NCBI GenBank assembly: GCA_001949185.1
Contig: BDGG01000005.1
Location: 1,167,249 to 1,231,248, forward strand
DNA: 64,000 nucleotides
Reading direction: 5' to 3'
From: Ramazzottius varieornatus
Lineage: Eukaryota > Tardigrada > Eutardigrada > Parachela > Ramazzottiidae
How positions within the stretch are numbered: the stretch's first letter is position 1; each line of letters opens with the position of its first letter. The notes below the pieces were generated by a model, which saw only the letters and a list, made by a program, of their open reading frames with translations, searched no databases and was not told the origin of the DNA. A program made the position numbers and the translations under genes. Below are positions 1 through 13,100 of the stretch, piece after piece.

Positions 1-2297
1 TTGAATGAGATCGTCACTCATCATCCCTCCTTTGACGTGGGGGAGTGGCATGAGCGCCTTTCGCGCATAAGGAGAAAATCCTACACTTCCGGTACAAATC
101 TGCTGTATTACAGCAGGTCTTTCTTGTTCTCCTAGTAGATCGATCATCTTTCTGTTTTCACAGGGATATGGACGTCCAAGTATTCTCCGCTGGACTGCTG
201 TTCTGTACTTGGTAATGACGGTGCGATGCTTCGGCTGAAAAGCTGGCTTTTGGAATGGAAGCTCTTCATTGAGAAGGACGATCCAGAAGGAACTGCTCAA
301 ACCAAAGAACGGCAGAATAAAGAAAGCAAGCTCGAAAAGTCAAAACTGAAAGCTGACTGTCGAAGTATGTAGCAACAGCGAGTCTTTAGCATTATAGAAC
401 TATGGCTGAACGTTCTTTTCGATTTTCAGAGGCCTATATCGATCAAGATTCGTCGGACGACGATGGAGAGTTTCAAATGCCGGTGCCCGAAGAAATGCCC
501 CTTACAGGTTTCATGGCTTACGGAGCTTCCGGTGTTGGGAAGAGCGCCGCTGTACACGCCCTCGCACAAGAGATGGGCTTTACAGTGCTAGAGATCAACC
601 CTGCCTCGTGTAAGGACGGCAAGCAGATCCTGACGCAGACGCTGGAGGCCACGCAGAGCCATCGCATCAGCGGCGAAACTAAGTCGAGTTTGGGCTTTAA
701 GAACCTTTTCTCGAAATCCTCACAGTCGCAGCCGAAAGAGGACGAAGAATCAAGGAAGGCGGAAGAGAAGAAAAATACTTTGATCCTCATAGATGATGTA
801 AGAAACCGTCTTCCTCGTTCATTTCTTTCTTCACTAGACTTATATGGCGAAATACTTTTCGTTCTCACAGGCGGATGTTCTACCTGAAGGAGAAGAATCG
901 CTCCTTTCAACCCTTGAAACAATGCTGAGGAAGACAAAGCGACCCATCGTCTTTACGGTTTCCGGTCAGTCGAAAATACGCCTTATTCAAACAGAGAACC
1001 TGGAAGTTGGTGAAGTAGACTTTCTCCGACAGAGTACAGTAAGTGGCGTTGTAACTTTTGCTCTCAGTCTCTTCTTGACTTCATTATGGAAATCCTTTTT
1101 GTTTTTTTGCAGAGTGATGTCGTCTGTTACGTCCGTTTGTTATGTCTCATCGAAAGTGTCGTTCTGGATCAAGAAATGGCGGTGGACCTGGTCAAGTCGG
1201 TTAGCGGAGACCTTCGAGCCGCCATAAACCTGGTGCAATTCTGGGCGAGTTCACCGTCGAGAAAGTTCGCTGCAGCTGAGAGATCGTCTTTGTCACTCGC
1301 CGCAGTTGACAGCCCTCCTAGCTTTATTCAGAATGGGCCGGATCTGTTTACATCCGAGAAGAAGCCAAACACTCAGGCAGGTCAGTTAGTTCAGAACTTG
1401 GTCGACACGACGATTGTTTTGAGAAGGATAGTTGAGGACGTGGTTAGTGGGTGCGAAAAAAATTCAGCACCTGACGTCGCGGGGATGTCTCAATCGAGAA
1501 AGGTATCTGAGGCGGACGAGCCGAAAGCTTGTGCGGAAGAAATGTTTAGACTAGCAGAACATCAATCTGCATTTGCGCAGCTCACCCACGATTCACGGAA
1601 GGCCGTTGATTGCGCTCTCGTCGAGCACCTCCCTATGGCTGGAACGACGGAAGATGCCAATGAACTTCCCATTACTACCGAAGATCGGTTTGACAGTCTG
1701 GCAAACTGGTCAGAAAGCTCCATGGGATACACGGACGTGGTGAAGTCTTTTGTGGGTGAGAAGCTGGAAGACCAGCCTTCGGAGTATTGGTCAAGGTAAG
1801 CGCGTCACCTTACTAAGACGGTCTGTGATGAAACTATAGCTGACAACTGGACAAGGTCGGTTGTCCAAGTGGCGTAAGCTTCCGGTCAGCAACACTGAAA
1901 ATATGCGCCACTTGGGAATCCAGTCTCATCAAGTTGTTTGCCGAGCTCCCAGTTCTGATTTCCATTTTTTCCTAGAATACCATTGTCAACTGTTTGCAGG
2001 GACGGAGAGGAAGTGGAAACTGGTCGATCACTGCTCAACAAGTACGGCCGACGAGTTCCCCAAGTCCATGTCCGAGGTTCGCACTTCGGTACGGACTACT
2101 GGACCTTCTTTCGTGCCATAGCTGAAGCAGAGTTTCTACGTCGCGAACAAGAGCAGATAACCAAACGACGACGCCTTCGATTCTACCACTACCTGGGACC
2201 CAACAGCATGCACTTGACTGATGAATTTCTAACAAAGCTGTCCTACAGTATAGGTGAGAAGCCATCGGAAGCAGACTCTCAGCCCTACAGCCTGTGA
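1..2297 (+). CDS. ATAD5: ATAD5/Elg1-like PCNA-unloader ATPase, 5' part missing
   Basis: ATAD5 (yeast Elg1) is the large subunit of the RFC-like complex that unloads PCNA from chromatin. Six coding exons are visible: 1-91, 164-364, 430-797, 871-1038, 1113-1795 and 2000-2297; the gene begins upstream of the window. Exon 2 starts with the family's W-x-x-K-Y-x-P stretch (IWTSKYSP) and a WLLEWK motif. Exon 3 carries the Walker A loop (GASGVGKSAAV), then a family-like ALAQEMGF and Walker B (LILIDD). Exon 5 contains SGDLRAAINLVQFW, equivalent to the sensor-2 lid helix of ATAD5. The last exon ends RRRLRFYHYLG followed by a leucine-rich tail, as in animal orthologues. The ATG at 402 lies in an intron: only the acceptor at 429/430 restores phase, so it is not the start. 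A foldback repeat sits in the last intron. PCNA itself is encoded 22 kb away in this window. Confidence rests on motif order; I could not run a search. Confidence 0.88.
1862..1952. repeat. Foldback element copy 1 (GTGGCGCAC family)
   Basis: The stem CCAAGTGGCG / CGCCACTTGG is followed by the conserved tail TTTGCCGAGCTCCCAG. It lies in the last intron of ATAD5. Confidence 0.75.
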
Positions 2298-2536
2298 TCT
2301 TTGCGGCACTTTTAGTGCGAGGTTGAAACTTTACAGCTTTCCGTAAATTTTTCTTGTGTCATTATTTATTACCGCTCAGCAGCCTTTTTGAGCTCCTTTT
2401 ATTTTCTACAGTAACGTAAAAAAACTCGCTGTTGTTAGACCACTTAGGCAACGGGCGCCATAAGGTTTCGAAACTGTGAATCAACAGGTGATCTGTACTG
2501 CTTCGTCCTAATTAGGGGGCACGTCCTCCTCTCTTC

Positions 2537-2876
2537 TTACAACCTCCCCACCATTCTGGGAGCCTCGTCGGACATTCCGGATGCCTCTTGGGCCAACACT
2601 TCTGACCGTCTTGCCTCCGCGGCTTCCCGGTTGTTTCTTGATCTTTGCTGCACTCCGAAGGACAGTTCAATGTCGTCGCCATCTTCGTCGTTTCTTTTCC
2701 GCTCCCGCGTTTTCCAAATTCAACTCCTTCATTTCTTGCCTTGCGTAATGTTGAGCTTGAGTGACACCTTTCACCAGGCCCATTACCTGGTCTTCGATGG
2801 TTTCGTACAAAGGAAGTTTCTTCCCAGTTAGATGCTCTAAGTCTATCCTTTGGAAGAGCTCAACGTCATACAGTAC
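2537..2876 (-). pseudogene. Orphan DDX47-like C-terminal exon, frame interrupted
   Basis: On the minus strand a good acceptor (TTTTGACAG at about 2877-2885) opens a frame reading YDVELFQRI, then GKKLP, EDQVM, AQHYARQEMKEL and AEKKRRR before a stop at 2667-2669. This is the C-terminal tail of the DEAD-box helicase DDX47/Rrp3 (human YDVELFQRIEHLIGKKLP). The homologous acidic tail (RNDEDGDDIE onward) continues only in a second frame, which stays open to 2537, so one indel appears to lie near 2690-2700. I found no helicase motifs in the next 3 kb upstream on this strand, so it is probably a truncated copy rather than the end of a working gene. A sequencing indel plus a distant upstream exon is the alternative. 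Confidence 0.55.
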
Positions 2877-3967
2877 CTGTCAAAATCAATTATCACGGAC
2901 CGGAAGATTAATCCACTAGCTTCCTTTCGGTTGGCTTGATTGGCTATCTGTCTTTCCAGCCGCGCCCCTAGGCGAGGCGGAGCGTTGCGGAGCTTGATGG
3001 GATTCCGATTTACAGGCTGACCATCGGGCTATCTTCCCGTTCCGCACTTTCGTTGCACGTCTTATGTTAATGCTCCTCCAAATCCCCCTGTACTGTAGTT
3101 CTGTTCTGTCGATCTTGCTGCTGTGTTCGCGATCGGTTGTCTCCGGAATATTGGGGTTATCTCAACATGTTCGGAATCGGAATCATGGAATAAAGAAGGC
3201 TGGACTCAAATTAAAACTGCTCTAGTTGCTTCACAAAGTCGATCTCATTAACGGTGGAGCTATCGAAATTTCGGAGTTTTGGATCAAACCACACTTCGCT
3301 CGTTCGCGGTAAGAAAAGCACTTGGAGTCTCTCCGATGTTTCTGGTGATTCCGTCACACTCGTTATTCAGTCTGGAGTGTTTTCGTCTGGACAGGAATTT
3401 AAGTTTGGGGCACGAAGGTTGATGGTGTTGTTGTGTCTGTATAATTATTGTATAAGGAGGTGAAATTGAGGGATGGTGGCCGGGATATGACGCCAGATCC
3501 CAGGAAGGGACATTGGTGTGGCTATCTTCTGACATGGGGAAAATGCAGCCACAAATTGCTGCGCTAAAAATATCGCATAGTTTTATTCAAGTGCATCCAA
3601 GCGGGACGCCGTCGCCTGCTTTTCCTCGTTCTTTCATGATGGAAGAAGCAGCATGGCGCAGGTGTATCGTGTTCCGTCCTTCAGTGATGACAGATCAAAC
3701 AGTCAAAATAAAAGCCGCGGAAATCTACGTATGGCGCGTTGGCTTATCTGCCTTCATGCCCGACTGACCCTCCTGCAGTTCTTCTTTCCAGAAACCATTT
3801 CGCCCCATCATCAAATTGCCGCATCCGAGCATTGAAGGTACCGGAAATTCTCTGGACTTTATGTTTTAGCAGTCCACGTTTCCACACTGATAATTCACTA
3901 TTTTTTGTTTTCTGTGTGCAGAACTTTTAACCGGAGAATGGTTTTTCGACCTCTGAAGATGCTTTCC
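2877..3967. other. No gene recognised
   Basis: Only short overlapping ORFs on both strands, with no convincing splice-linked frame and no RNA gene signal. Confidence 0.5.
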
Positions 3968-6186
3968 TTATGGCGCTGTAAGACCGTTCAGCTTCGAGTG
4001 TCGCTGAAGTGCTGCAGATGCTTCTGAGGAATACAAAGACTTGGGTCTGTCAGCAAGGGCCGAGACAAGCATAAGTAGCCTTTCTTGGGCTGTTAAGAGT
4101 TCGGGTGATAAACTGAGCAGAGATTTGAGCCTTGGTTTGAGGGCGGAAGATTGTTCCGCTGGCATATGCTTCCGTCATGTCGATATCGCAGGACCATAAC
4201 CAAAGCCATAACTATGTGGTTTGAGGAGTGTCCAGCTGTGTTGGTTAAATTGTGTAATTGGCGATTGATCATGACCAGCTATTTGACATTGATCTTTCAG
4301 CCACCCACTCGCCTTGCAGACTGGTCTTATCAAAATCCTGATTATCCTCTGTCCGTTTTGGTACATATCACATGACGGGGGTTAAACATCGACCGGACCA
4401 GCAGCTAAGTTAGCCTCTTCTGGCATATTTCAAACTCTGTCCTCTCCGTGCTCAGCTTCCTTGACTTTTCCCGTTGGCATAACTTTTGAGACCGAGACGT
4501 GCCGTTCGAGTAAGCAAACATGGTGGTCGCTTCGACTTGACGACGTCTTCCAGCAAAGCAAGCAAAGGTGGAGCAGGGAATTTGGGCCCTTGGGATATTT
4601 ACTTAGCTAGCGCGGTGTTGAGAGGAAGCTGTAAAGCCTGTTAGAAGTGCTCCAGATTCGCCCATTATTAAGGGGTATACATAAAATATCCGGTGGCCAC
4701 TGAGGTTTGCTCCAATTTGAGCGGATTTAGAGAGGCATGAAGATCATGAAAGACTTCTCATTTCCCACAATGGATGATTTATAGCCGCAATGTCCCCTGG
4801 AGATATGAGCAGGACAGTGACCCATGACGATCCGTGGTTTCCGGCGCTATCTGCGGTATGTCGATTTCCGTGTAATTTGGGCGTGGCATAGCTGAGAAGA
4901 CAGTGGATTACTTCTTTTTCAAGTACCTGGATGCTCTGGCACCACATTACGTACAGGGAACGGTATATCCAGGTGGGTGAACAGTTTTCTGATCTATTTG
5001 TTTCGCCCTGAAGTACCTGCATGCGTTTTCTCACATTAATTACAGAGCATGGTGTATGCAGGTACGCGAAAGCTTCTCTGATTTGGTGGCTTTGAAGAGA
5101 CGTTCGAAACTTTTGATGATGGAAAGTTGCACGTTGAACAAGGCAATGATGTAAGCCTGTACAAGAGAAGAATCTCGATGAATTTTAATATGGTCATTAT
5201 GCTTTTGTCCCGTTTGAAAGAAAGTCGTTTCGGCAAAGACGCAGAGTCGCGGACGAGCGATGAGGAAAGGGAAGCTTTGACGGCGAAGCGCTGGGGGTGA
5301 CAAACATTCAATTCCGTCTTTCTTTTCTTATGGAAATGAGGCTTGTCGTATTAAACTATCCTTATCACGGGTTGAAGATGTAATTTGTCCGAGAAGAAAT
5401 CGGCTCCATACTCATTTGTTCATTGAACCCATGGGAACATGTTGAAGGCCGGAAAAAGGCGAAAAGGGGAGCCCGATTGGGTCTTGAGCAAAGATCTGCA
5501 ACAGCCTCGTTGTAACGACTAGATCCATCTGTTCCTAATCGGCTCCGAGATAGCAGGAACCAGATGAAAAACTTAATATGGAAGAGATAAATTGGACAGA
5601 AACAGTTTGCTGATTTTGTCAGCAGTTAAGGGAAAAATTCACAGTTGACATTTTCCTTGTCATTTGACCCAGATCACTTGGCGTGTTGCGTCTGTTGACA
5701 TCAGTCAAACACCATTTCCTGACGTCCTGTGTTTTTATCCTCACTTGATCAGATTTAAGAAATTTTTCACCGGAAATACTGGAACGCAAATTAGAATCCA
5801 GTCTGTTCGAAACTATTTTTACGAAACTTCCGGATCATCTTTTCGAAGCTTTTTTCGGCCATCTTTGTTTTCTTTTAACCTTCTTGTTGTCTTTTCTTTG
5901 CAGACTTGTTCACGCGTCACAATATCGAGGACCTCCAAACAGAAAATAACGTTACTGAAAGGTATTTCAGTCGATCTGTAAGATTTACGATGTAACGTGA
6001 AATTTGCTCTGCCGCATCCTTAAATCCGAACTCGATACTGATTCTGGCTGGTGCGGATGACTCGGAGTCATAAAGTCTTATTTTGAGGTGCGGTTCCCAT
6101 TCTTTCATTGATGAGAAATTGATAGTGGGCGGAATAACGTTCAGTTTATGGGCTGTAATCGCAAATTCAATTTGCCACCAGAGCTA
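3968..6186 (-). CDS. Candidate multi-exon gene, unrecognised
   Basis: Several minus-strand stretches look coding but were not joined with certainty. The best is 6186-5962: it opens after an acceptor-like ATTAG, reads LWWQIEFAITAHKLN, later KEWEPHLKIRLYD and FGFKDAAEQISRYIVNLTDR, and ends at a GTAACG donor. A second stretch around 5160-5065 reads SLVQAYIIALFNVQLSIIKS. A last stretch, 4157-3968, reads LKPRLKSLLSLSPELLTAQE and ends at a stop. The composition (amphipathic helices, many L/K/S) is protein-like, but I recognise no family. A dispersed repeat (4905-5070) interrupts the locus. Exon linkage, start and product are all unproven, and it could be two genes or a relic. Confidence 0.3.
4905..5070. 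repeat. TACCTGCATAC-family dispersed repeat
   Basis: Contains AAGTACCTGGATGC, GAAGTACCTGCATGCG and GTGTATGCAGGTACG, an inverted arrangement of the motif TACCTGCATAC also seen near 17.7, 20.1, 31.7 and 63.6 kb. Confidence 0.5.
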
Positions 6187-7108
6187 ATTGAAGTCATGCG
6201 AACGGTGCACCACTCTGATCCTTCAACTCGTACGTGTCTGCCTAATGACCCATTCTGCCTTTTCCTACAGGTGTTTTTCCTCCACTTTACGCGTGAATAA
6301 CGTCGCAATTGTTACAAGTTGGTAAGTGGCAATTTTTAGCCTTGGCGACCTTCAACACTGGCGCAGAGTGTTCGATCAGCTCGACCACTCTCAACTATTC
6401 ACTGATGAGCTACATCGTTAATTTTCTATTGTACATACCGAGTACATTACCTGACAGATGAAGCTTTTCGGACAGAATAGCTTCTTTTACGTTCAGTTAG
6501 TTAAGTTTAGCTGAGTTGCTCGTGGCGCAGCTCATATTTCAGCGAGGCTCTCATCGGTGTCTCGCATGTAGACACTCTGCCGAGCTTCTGCGATTATCAA
6601 GGAAATCGGCTGTCAGCGTTATTTTAACCTGCTGGGTTTATTTGTGCTTAAGTGTTGACGGTCCTCAGCGTAAACGCCCCATTATACGACACCGTGTTTA
6701 TTTTCCTATGTATATTTTCCAGGACCTATTTTACCCACCGCTGGATTCGCTATACATCGACTGAAACTCCACTCAGTTACCGGGAATTTATTTTGAATGT
6801 TCCGGGAGGGATTTTTGAGGTGCGGATATTTTACGGGATATTCAGTGACGATAACATTATCACGGGAAATATTGCCGATCGCATTCTCACGGGAAATATT
6901 GCCGATATGTGATATGGCTTCCGACTTTTGTGAAGCACTCGTGCGAACGGAAAGCTGGCCGAGGTTATGTTTTCATGGGGCGACAGTGGAAGTGAATGAT
7001 TCAAACGAGTTGGATATGATATTGGACGATTAGCTGTCATTATAATAGAGTGCCATAGCTCGTTTGTCGTCCTCGTCGTTTTGTGGCTGGTTGTGGGGCC
7101 CTCAAGGC
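6187..7108. other. Upstream region of the FERM-PTP gene
   Basis: No gene is firmly supported. Two direct copies of TCACGGGAAATATTGCCGAT lie at 6860-6879 and 6887-6906. A coding-like ORF beginning with ATG at about 6914 (MASDFCEALVRTESW) stops at 7033, 76 bp before the PTP start codon. It could be an upstream ORF of that transcript or the end of an unknown exon. Confidence 0.4.
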
Positions 7109-10100
7109 ATGTCGTCGTTGTTCCGAGGAACTAGTGGAACTTACAGAGTCAAAGATATCGAATCAATCGTCTATCCTACACCCAAGCAGGTCTCTCCGAT
7201 GAAGGCCACCACGCCGGCGACTGTCCATTTCCTGGACGGCGAAACGCACACCTTTCATATTGATGTACGGTGCCCTACATAGTGCCCGCATTTATCATCT
7301 CACTAGACTGACTTCGACTTTTTTCTCTCTCTTCAGAAACATGCGAAAGGACAGTATCTGATCGACCTGGTTCTGGACCACTTGGATCTGGTCGAGCGGG
7401 ACTACTTCGGGCTGCAGTTCCTCGAGCCGGAATATGAGATCGCGCAAGATCTAATCATCTGGGTAAGAAGTTGTTTCGTATCGAGCTCGGGCAAATGGTC
7501 ACCGGATACAGGTATTAGGAAAACGGAGTAACGGTTTTATTTATGCTGTAGAGGTGGTTGGAACCCCACAAGTCTCTTAAGAAGCAGCTGAAAGGTGGAT
7601 CTCCCTACGTTCTATATTTCCGAGTGAAATTTTACGTGTCGAATCCATGTCTCCTCCACGATGAATTCACCAGGTATTTACTCTTGGAGAATTTCGTTGT
7701 GAACAGCGGTGGCCTATATTTTTTGAGGACATTTTTGTCTGTTCGTGGTGCTGATCGATGTTTTGTTTGTCTAGATACACTTACTTCCTGCAATTGAAAA
7801 AGGATATTCAGGAAGGGAAATTATCGGTGCCGCAGTCGATGGCGTCGCTCCTCGCCAGCTATGTCATACAATGTACGTCGAGTCAAGTGGCTCCACCTAG
7901 ATACCGTACTTAATTTCACCGGAAGTAAGGGTTTCTTACTCTCATCCTTCTCCTTTTATAGCCGAACTCGGTGATTTTGACCCTGATGAACACAAACCCG
8001 GCTACCTTTCCGAGTACAAGTTCGTGCCGGAACAAGGACCGAACTTCGACGTCAAGGTCCACGAGCTTCACAAACAGCACAGGTACTTTGGAATTTCTGC
8101 TTCCAGCTCCTCGAAATTTCCATAATGTACACGAGAGACATGGCCTTACGATACGCTTTCTTACAGGGGAGAAACACCTGCCGACGCCGAGTACAACTTC
8201 CTGGACCATTGTAAACGTTTGGATACTTATGGAATATCTCTTTATCACGCCCAGGTAAAAAACAGTGAGCGACAATTCGAAGTTTAGTGGGTGCGCTTTT
8301 GGTGAATAGCAATTTAGCATGCAGGTTGTTTTCCTTGTAGGATGCGAATGGGGTGGATATTCAGCTGGGTGTGACTTACAGCGGATTTGTAGTCTTTCAA
8401 AATGCGACGCGTTTGAGCGTTTTCCCATGGTAAGAGTTCGCGACGGACCACACGCCTCGGTTATTTTTGCGGTTCACAGTCCGTACTGCGTGGTGGTACT
8501 TGACCGGTCTTCATAGCATGATGCAAACTTGAGGGTACTCTACATGCGTCAAATAACTGTTTGTTCTCCTGTTTTTAGGACCAAAATCATCAAGATATCT
8601 TTCAAGCAGAAACAGTTCTTCATCCAGATCCACGAAGAGTCGGTAAGGGCGGAGCTAGAGCACCACGTGAAACTGCCACCCGACTGAGCTAACGACCTAT
8701 GTTTGCAGAAGGACTACGATACACTCTTGGGATTTTACATGTTAAGTGTCCGCACCTGTAAATACTTATGGAAGTCCTGCGTGGAACACCATAGCTTCTT
8801 TCGGATGAACTCGACACGCCCTCTTCTATCACGGAAGTTGAGTCTATTATCTTGGGGATCGAAATTACGGTGAGGCTCACTAGAATAACAGAACCACAAG
8901 TAGACGTAAAAAGTCCAATGAGCAGTAGCGAGTGGAAACCTGTGTGGGGACCCTAACAGAGAAGGTTCTCCGAGATGGCCCACACTGAATTTCAGGTTGG
9001 TGGTTGGGATTGCGACGAATTTATAGTGCATGATTACGTGTATTGACGATTAATAGTTCTTTTTATGGATGTGTTATATTTCATAAAATCTGATGTTGAG
9101 GAGTGATTTGATGTGAGCTTATGACGTCTCGTCCATTAGCAGCCTTGACACACGATCTCCGTGTTGTCTTACCACACTGGTACAAGCGTCAACCATCGTA
9201 ATTTGGGCTTTACGAGCCGCTGTTGTGGTTTTGCTTTACCGCCCTTGCTGATTAGAAGGTGCCAAGTGAAAAGCCAAGATACTTTTCCAAGCTCGTTCTT
9301 TTTTCTTTCTCCGTCCTTTATCGCTCTAGAGTGTATCGGTTGTGTCTTGAGATGTGACAAGAAGCGATCCATGTCGCACTTTTACAGCATTTCGACGTGC
9401 TTGACATGGTCTAAAAACCGCCCTCCAGCGCTTACTTTCGCTTTTATACGTTCCTCATCTTGTTAGATGTCCGCTGTCGGCATAAGGTAGTACTTTTGTA
9501 CCTGTTATGAGCTGACTGATTCATGCAGGTATTTCTGGGAGGAAATATTTACCTTGTCCTTAGTCAGCCGACGTTTACTAAACAAGCCCCTTCCTATATC
9601 GCATGGGTTGTTCTGAATCCTGCATAACGATCTGTCATTGGAGTGAAGTGAATCCCTTGTCCACTATACACTTCGTCATTCTTTCGAACGTGTTCCCAGC
9701 GTGTGGAATTCGCATTCGATCGCGCACTCGAATCCCTGTGGCATTCTTTCCTGCTTCTGTCCGGCTCGATTACTCACTGTAGTTGGTGTTTGAATAAGAA
9801 GTTTCAATGTAGCATTCCACAAGTCGACGTGCCTCCTTCCACCTTCCTCGTTGCACTGTTGGATTTCTCTCATGCTCTTCAGTCGTTCTTCGAAATCCAG
9901 ATCTTGTTTTTAGTTTTGACATTGGAATAGTTTAAGATGGAAAACTCCACGTACTTCGGTGACGATTATCCGGACGAGCACTTGTTTCGCTGTGTCTTGG
10001 TCGTGAACGGACTATTCGAACCCGAATTGTGAGTTCCCCAACAAAATTTGCTCTGTTTAGGACAAACCTTCAGATAGGAATAATCTTGTGAAAGGGGATT

Positions 10101-13100
10101 AAGTAAGTTAAATTTGGTCCGATTTTTTTAGTAAAGTACTGTAGTAGCGAGAGGATGACGGATCCTCTTTTTCACGGTTGGTTTTTCGAATTCCTTATCT
10201 TAAGTGCTTTCGTGGCTTTCGCCGGTCTTGTGTTCTCGACAAAGGCGTTCGAAGTTTCCGTGTCATTTAGTTGACAAGTTTGATTATTGTTGCTTTCTAC
10301 CACATGCGGAGGAGTTGGTTGGTGCCTTGGCGCCTTTTAGCCACTTATTATGATAGATGTCAAAGCATTATGATTTTTTTTATGGCTGTTCGTGAAAGCG
10401 TAACAACGCTGCTAACGATCGTCCTTAGAATGCTCATCGGAATTGCTGATGAGCTGGCTCAATTAACGAACTTTCCCCTGAGCCGGCTTCGCTGAATTGA
10501 ATTTTCTATTGTGCATCGCAAATTCTAATGTCGACAGTGATTTTACAGGCTGATTTACAGGCTTATTTGTCTGTTGTAGTGGACGGACCGAGTACAAAAC
10601 GCTCGAGGAAGGAACGCGACGCTACCGGAATGACAAGCCAAGCATCAGCAGGTAAGACTGCTTTTTCGTAGTACGCACAAGCATCTAGATCCTCCGAACA
10701 AAATAGAGAAAGGCAATCAATTTTGTTCAGTGTCGAATAACTTAACGTGCGCGCGAACTCAACCAAACAAAATTTCAATCAATTTTATGTTTTGACAACC
10801 GGCTATTTGCCTGCTAATTCTCCGAAAAATCACGCATGTTGTCGTTTAACTATTGCGTAAGTAAGTCACAACATGGAATTCAGCACGCATGACCGTACGG
10901 AGAACCTTCTAGAGCGTTCATCAGAAATTCAAAACTCCGCGATGAATTTTTGGAAAATATTGTGAGGGTCCTTCCTGAGTACTTCGACGCTCTGTCGAAC
11001 TTCTCAGCAAACAGGTGAAACACAGGAATAATATTTGCGCAGTTAGCGTCGTAGAATGCCGGAACTGCGTTGAAGCGCGTCTAAGGAGACTCTTCGTAGA
11101 GACGCTTTGCCAGCGAACTGCCGATGAAATATTATAACTTCACTACCAAGACTCAATACCGATGAGCATAAAAACTCTTATCTTATGATACCGCCTCAGC
11201 AAATTTGCCTCTCAGGATGGTTTGACATTATTTTTTGGCACGAAAAATTTTATGATTAATTGCTTATAGTTAATCATGGTATAAAGGTCTATAATAATCT
11301 ACTGTTTAGGTGAGCAGTTTTCGCTCGGTGCTTTTGAACCTTTCAATTTTGACAGAAAACAGCCAAAAAGAGTGAAAATAAGCGCTAATCAATACTAATT
11401 GTTTTTTGATTTATCATCGGAGTTTCTTTGATCGTTCTGACGTCGTGATCCGACACAGCAGACAAACAAACCAAGTACACCACCGTAGTTCTTCGTGCCC
11501 AAGTTTTTCGGTCCTCATTTTTTTGGCTAATAAATCCAAAGGACACTGACTCACGCATGTTGAGCTCCAATGTCCTTTTTCCTACGACGAGCAACACCAA
11601 ACGCAACTTAGTTCCCACGGCCCTTAGCTAGGAGGTCACTGTGACGTCGGTGCGAACTTCGGAGAGGAGCCAAAGGTTTTTGAATTCACGCCGCGAGCAG
11701 ATGGCGCCATGTTCGCTAAAAGTTTTGTCTTGAGTCCGTATCGAGGTAGCGTCGCTCTCAGAAAAAACGTGCAAATTTAGGTAATTTGAACAGTGTACTC
11801 TGTCGAGCTGCTAGGTAGTTGGCTGACAGCAGTATCTGTTCCGCGCGGGCAATATGACGGAGCACTAGGAATAGTGTTAGAGCGATTAAGCGAGACCTCT
11901 TAGTCAGCTGAGGAAGGAAGGGCTTTGTCGTAAGTCTGCAAATGTTTGGTTGCGCTTGAATAGTTACGCAGCAAAAAGTTCAAGATGGCATTGCTCGGTG
12001 TGCTCTTGGACAAGCTGTTCAGCAACCGGTTTTCTAAATATTTGACGGACGACACTGATTACACACGAATACCCCTCCATAAATATTGCAGGGCCACTGT
12101 TGAGAAACGATCGCGGCTTCCTTTAATGTGGTTTTCGAGAGAATAAAATTGTACTCACCATACGTAATTAGACAATTTTTCTTGAACCAGTTAACCCTGT
12201 ACTGGGGCGGAAGTCGCACCGAACACTGTCACGCGCAATTTGCTCTGCGAATTGAAATCTTCTCTCCAAAGCCCACTTTGAACTCACGAAAGATCGAAAA
12301 GAACTAAGTTGGTCATGTGTAGGATACTCTCGCAACATAACAGATTCCAGTTCTAAAAACCAGGAAAAGATAAAGAACTGTGAATGCCTAGATACAATTT
12401 TTCATGTACATTTGCCCTTGACGTCATAGAGCTAAGTAGAGGAGTGTTAGTGAGTTGGGTTGAAAGGGTGGACAAACACATGACGTAGTGGACGAACGGA
12501 AGATTGGTTCTGCTAATGGCCGGCACGACCTTGAGTGTGGTTTTGTGGGTGTGGCTGAGGAAATTCATTATTTAATTCAAAGGATTATTTATTTTCGTCA
12601 GCAGTATCGTCTTCTATGGCAGAAGCAGGCCGAGTCATAAGTTCAAAGAATATTCCGCAGTTTGTTGCCTTCGTGTTTCTCTTTCCTGTTGCTTATGTTG
12701 TCTTTGGATGTGTAACCTTGAGAGTCGGAGGAGACACGGCTGTGAACAATGGATTTATAATGCATAATGAGGCTCTAATCTGCAAGCTGGATAATCTATT
12801 TTCATGTTTTAGATCACCCAGCAAGCGATATCGTCGGACGATAGCTGGGTCGTCTCGCAATGAAATTCTCCAGGAGAAGCAAGCTCCTATCGTCCACGAC
12901 AAGGAGAGGAACGGCTCGGTGATACGGAATAACAACAACGTGACGATCGTCCATGTTGGATCACAGCCACAACAAGTTTACCAACAGACCAATAATGGCC
13001 ATCTACACCTGAACGGCTCTGTCGCGGCTGCCAACACCAACGGCACTCTTCGACAGAGTAACAAAGGCTTCGTCAGCAATGGCACAACCTTAATTCTTCC

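Noticed and set aside
402-430. ATG at 402 as start of an independent ATPase gene
   Set aside because: The upstream exons encode the ATAD5 W-x-x-K-Y-x-P region, and only the acceptor at 429/430 restores phase, so 402 is intronic.
12616-12812. N-terminal part of the 12616 ORF as a separate gene with a signal peptide
   Set aside because: It reads from intron straight into PTP exon 11, whose acceptor at 12811-12812 gives perfect phase.
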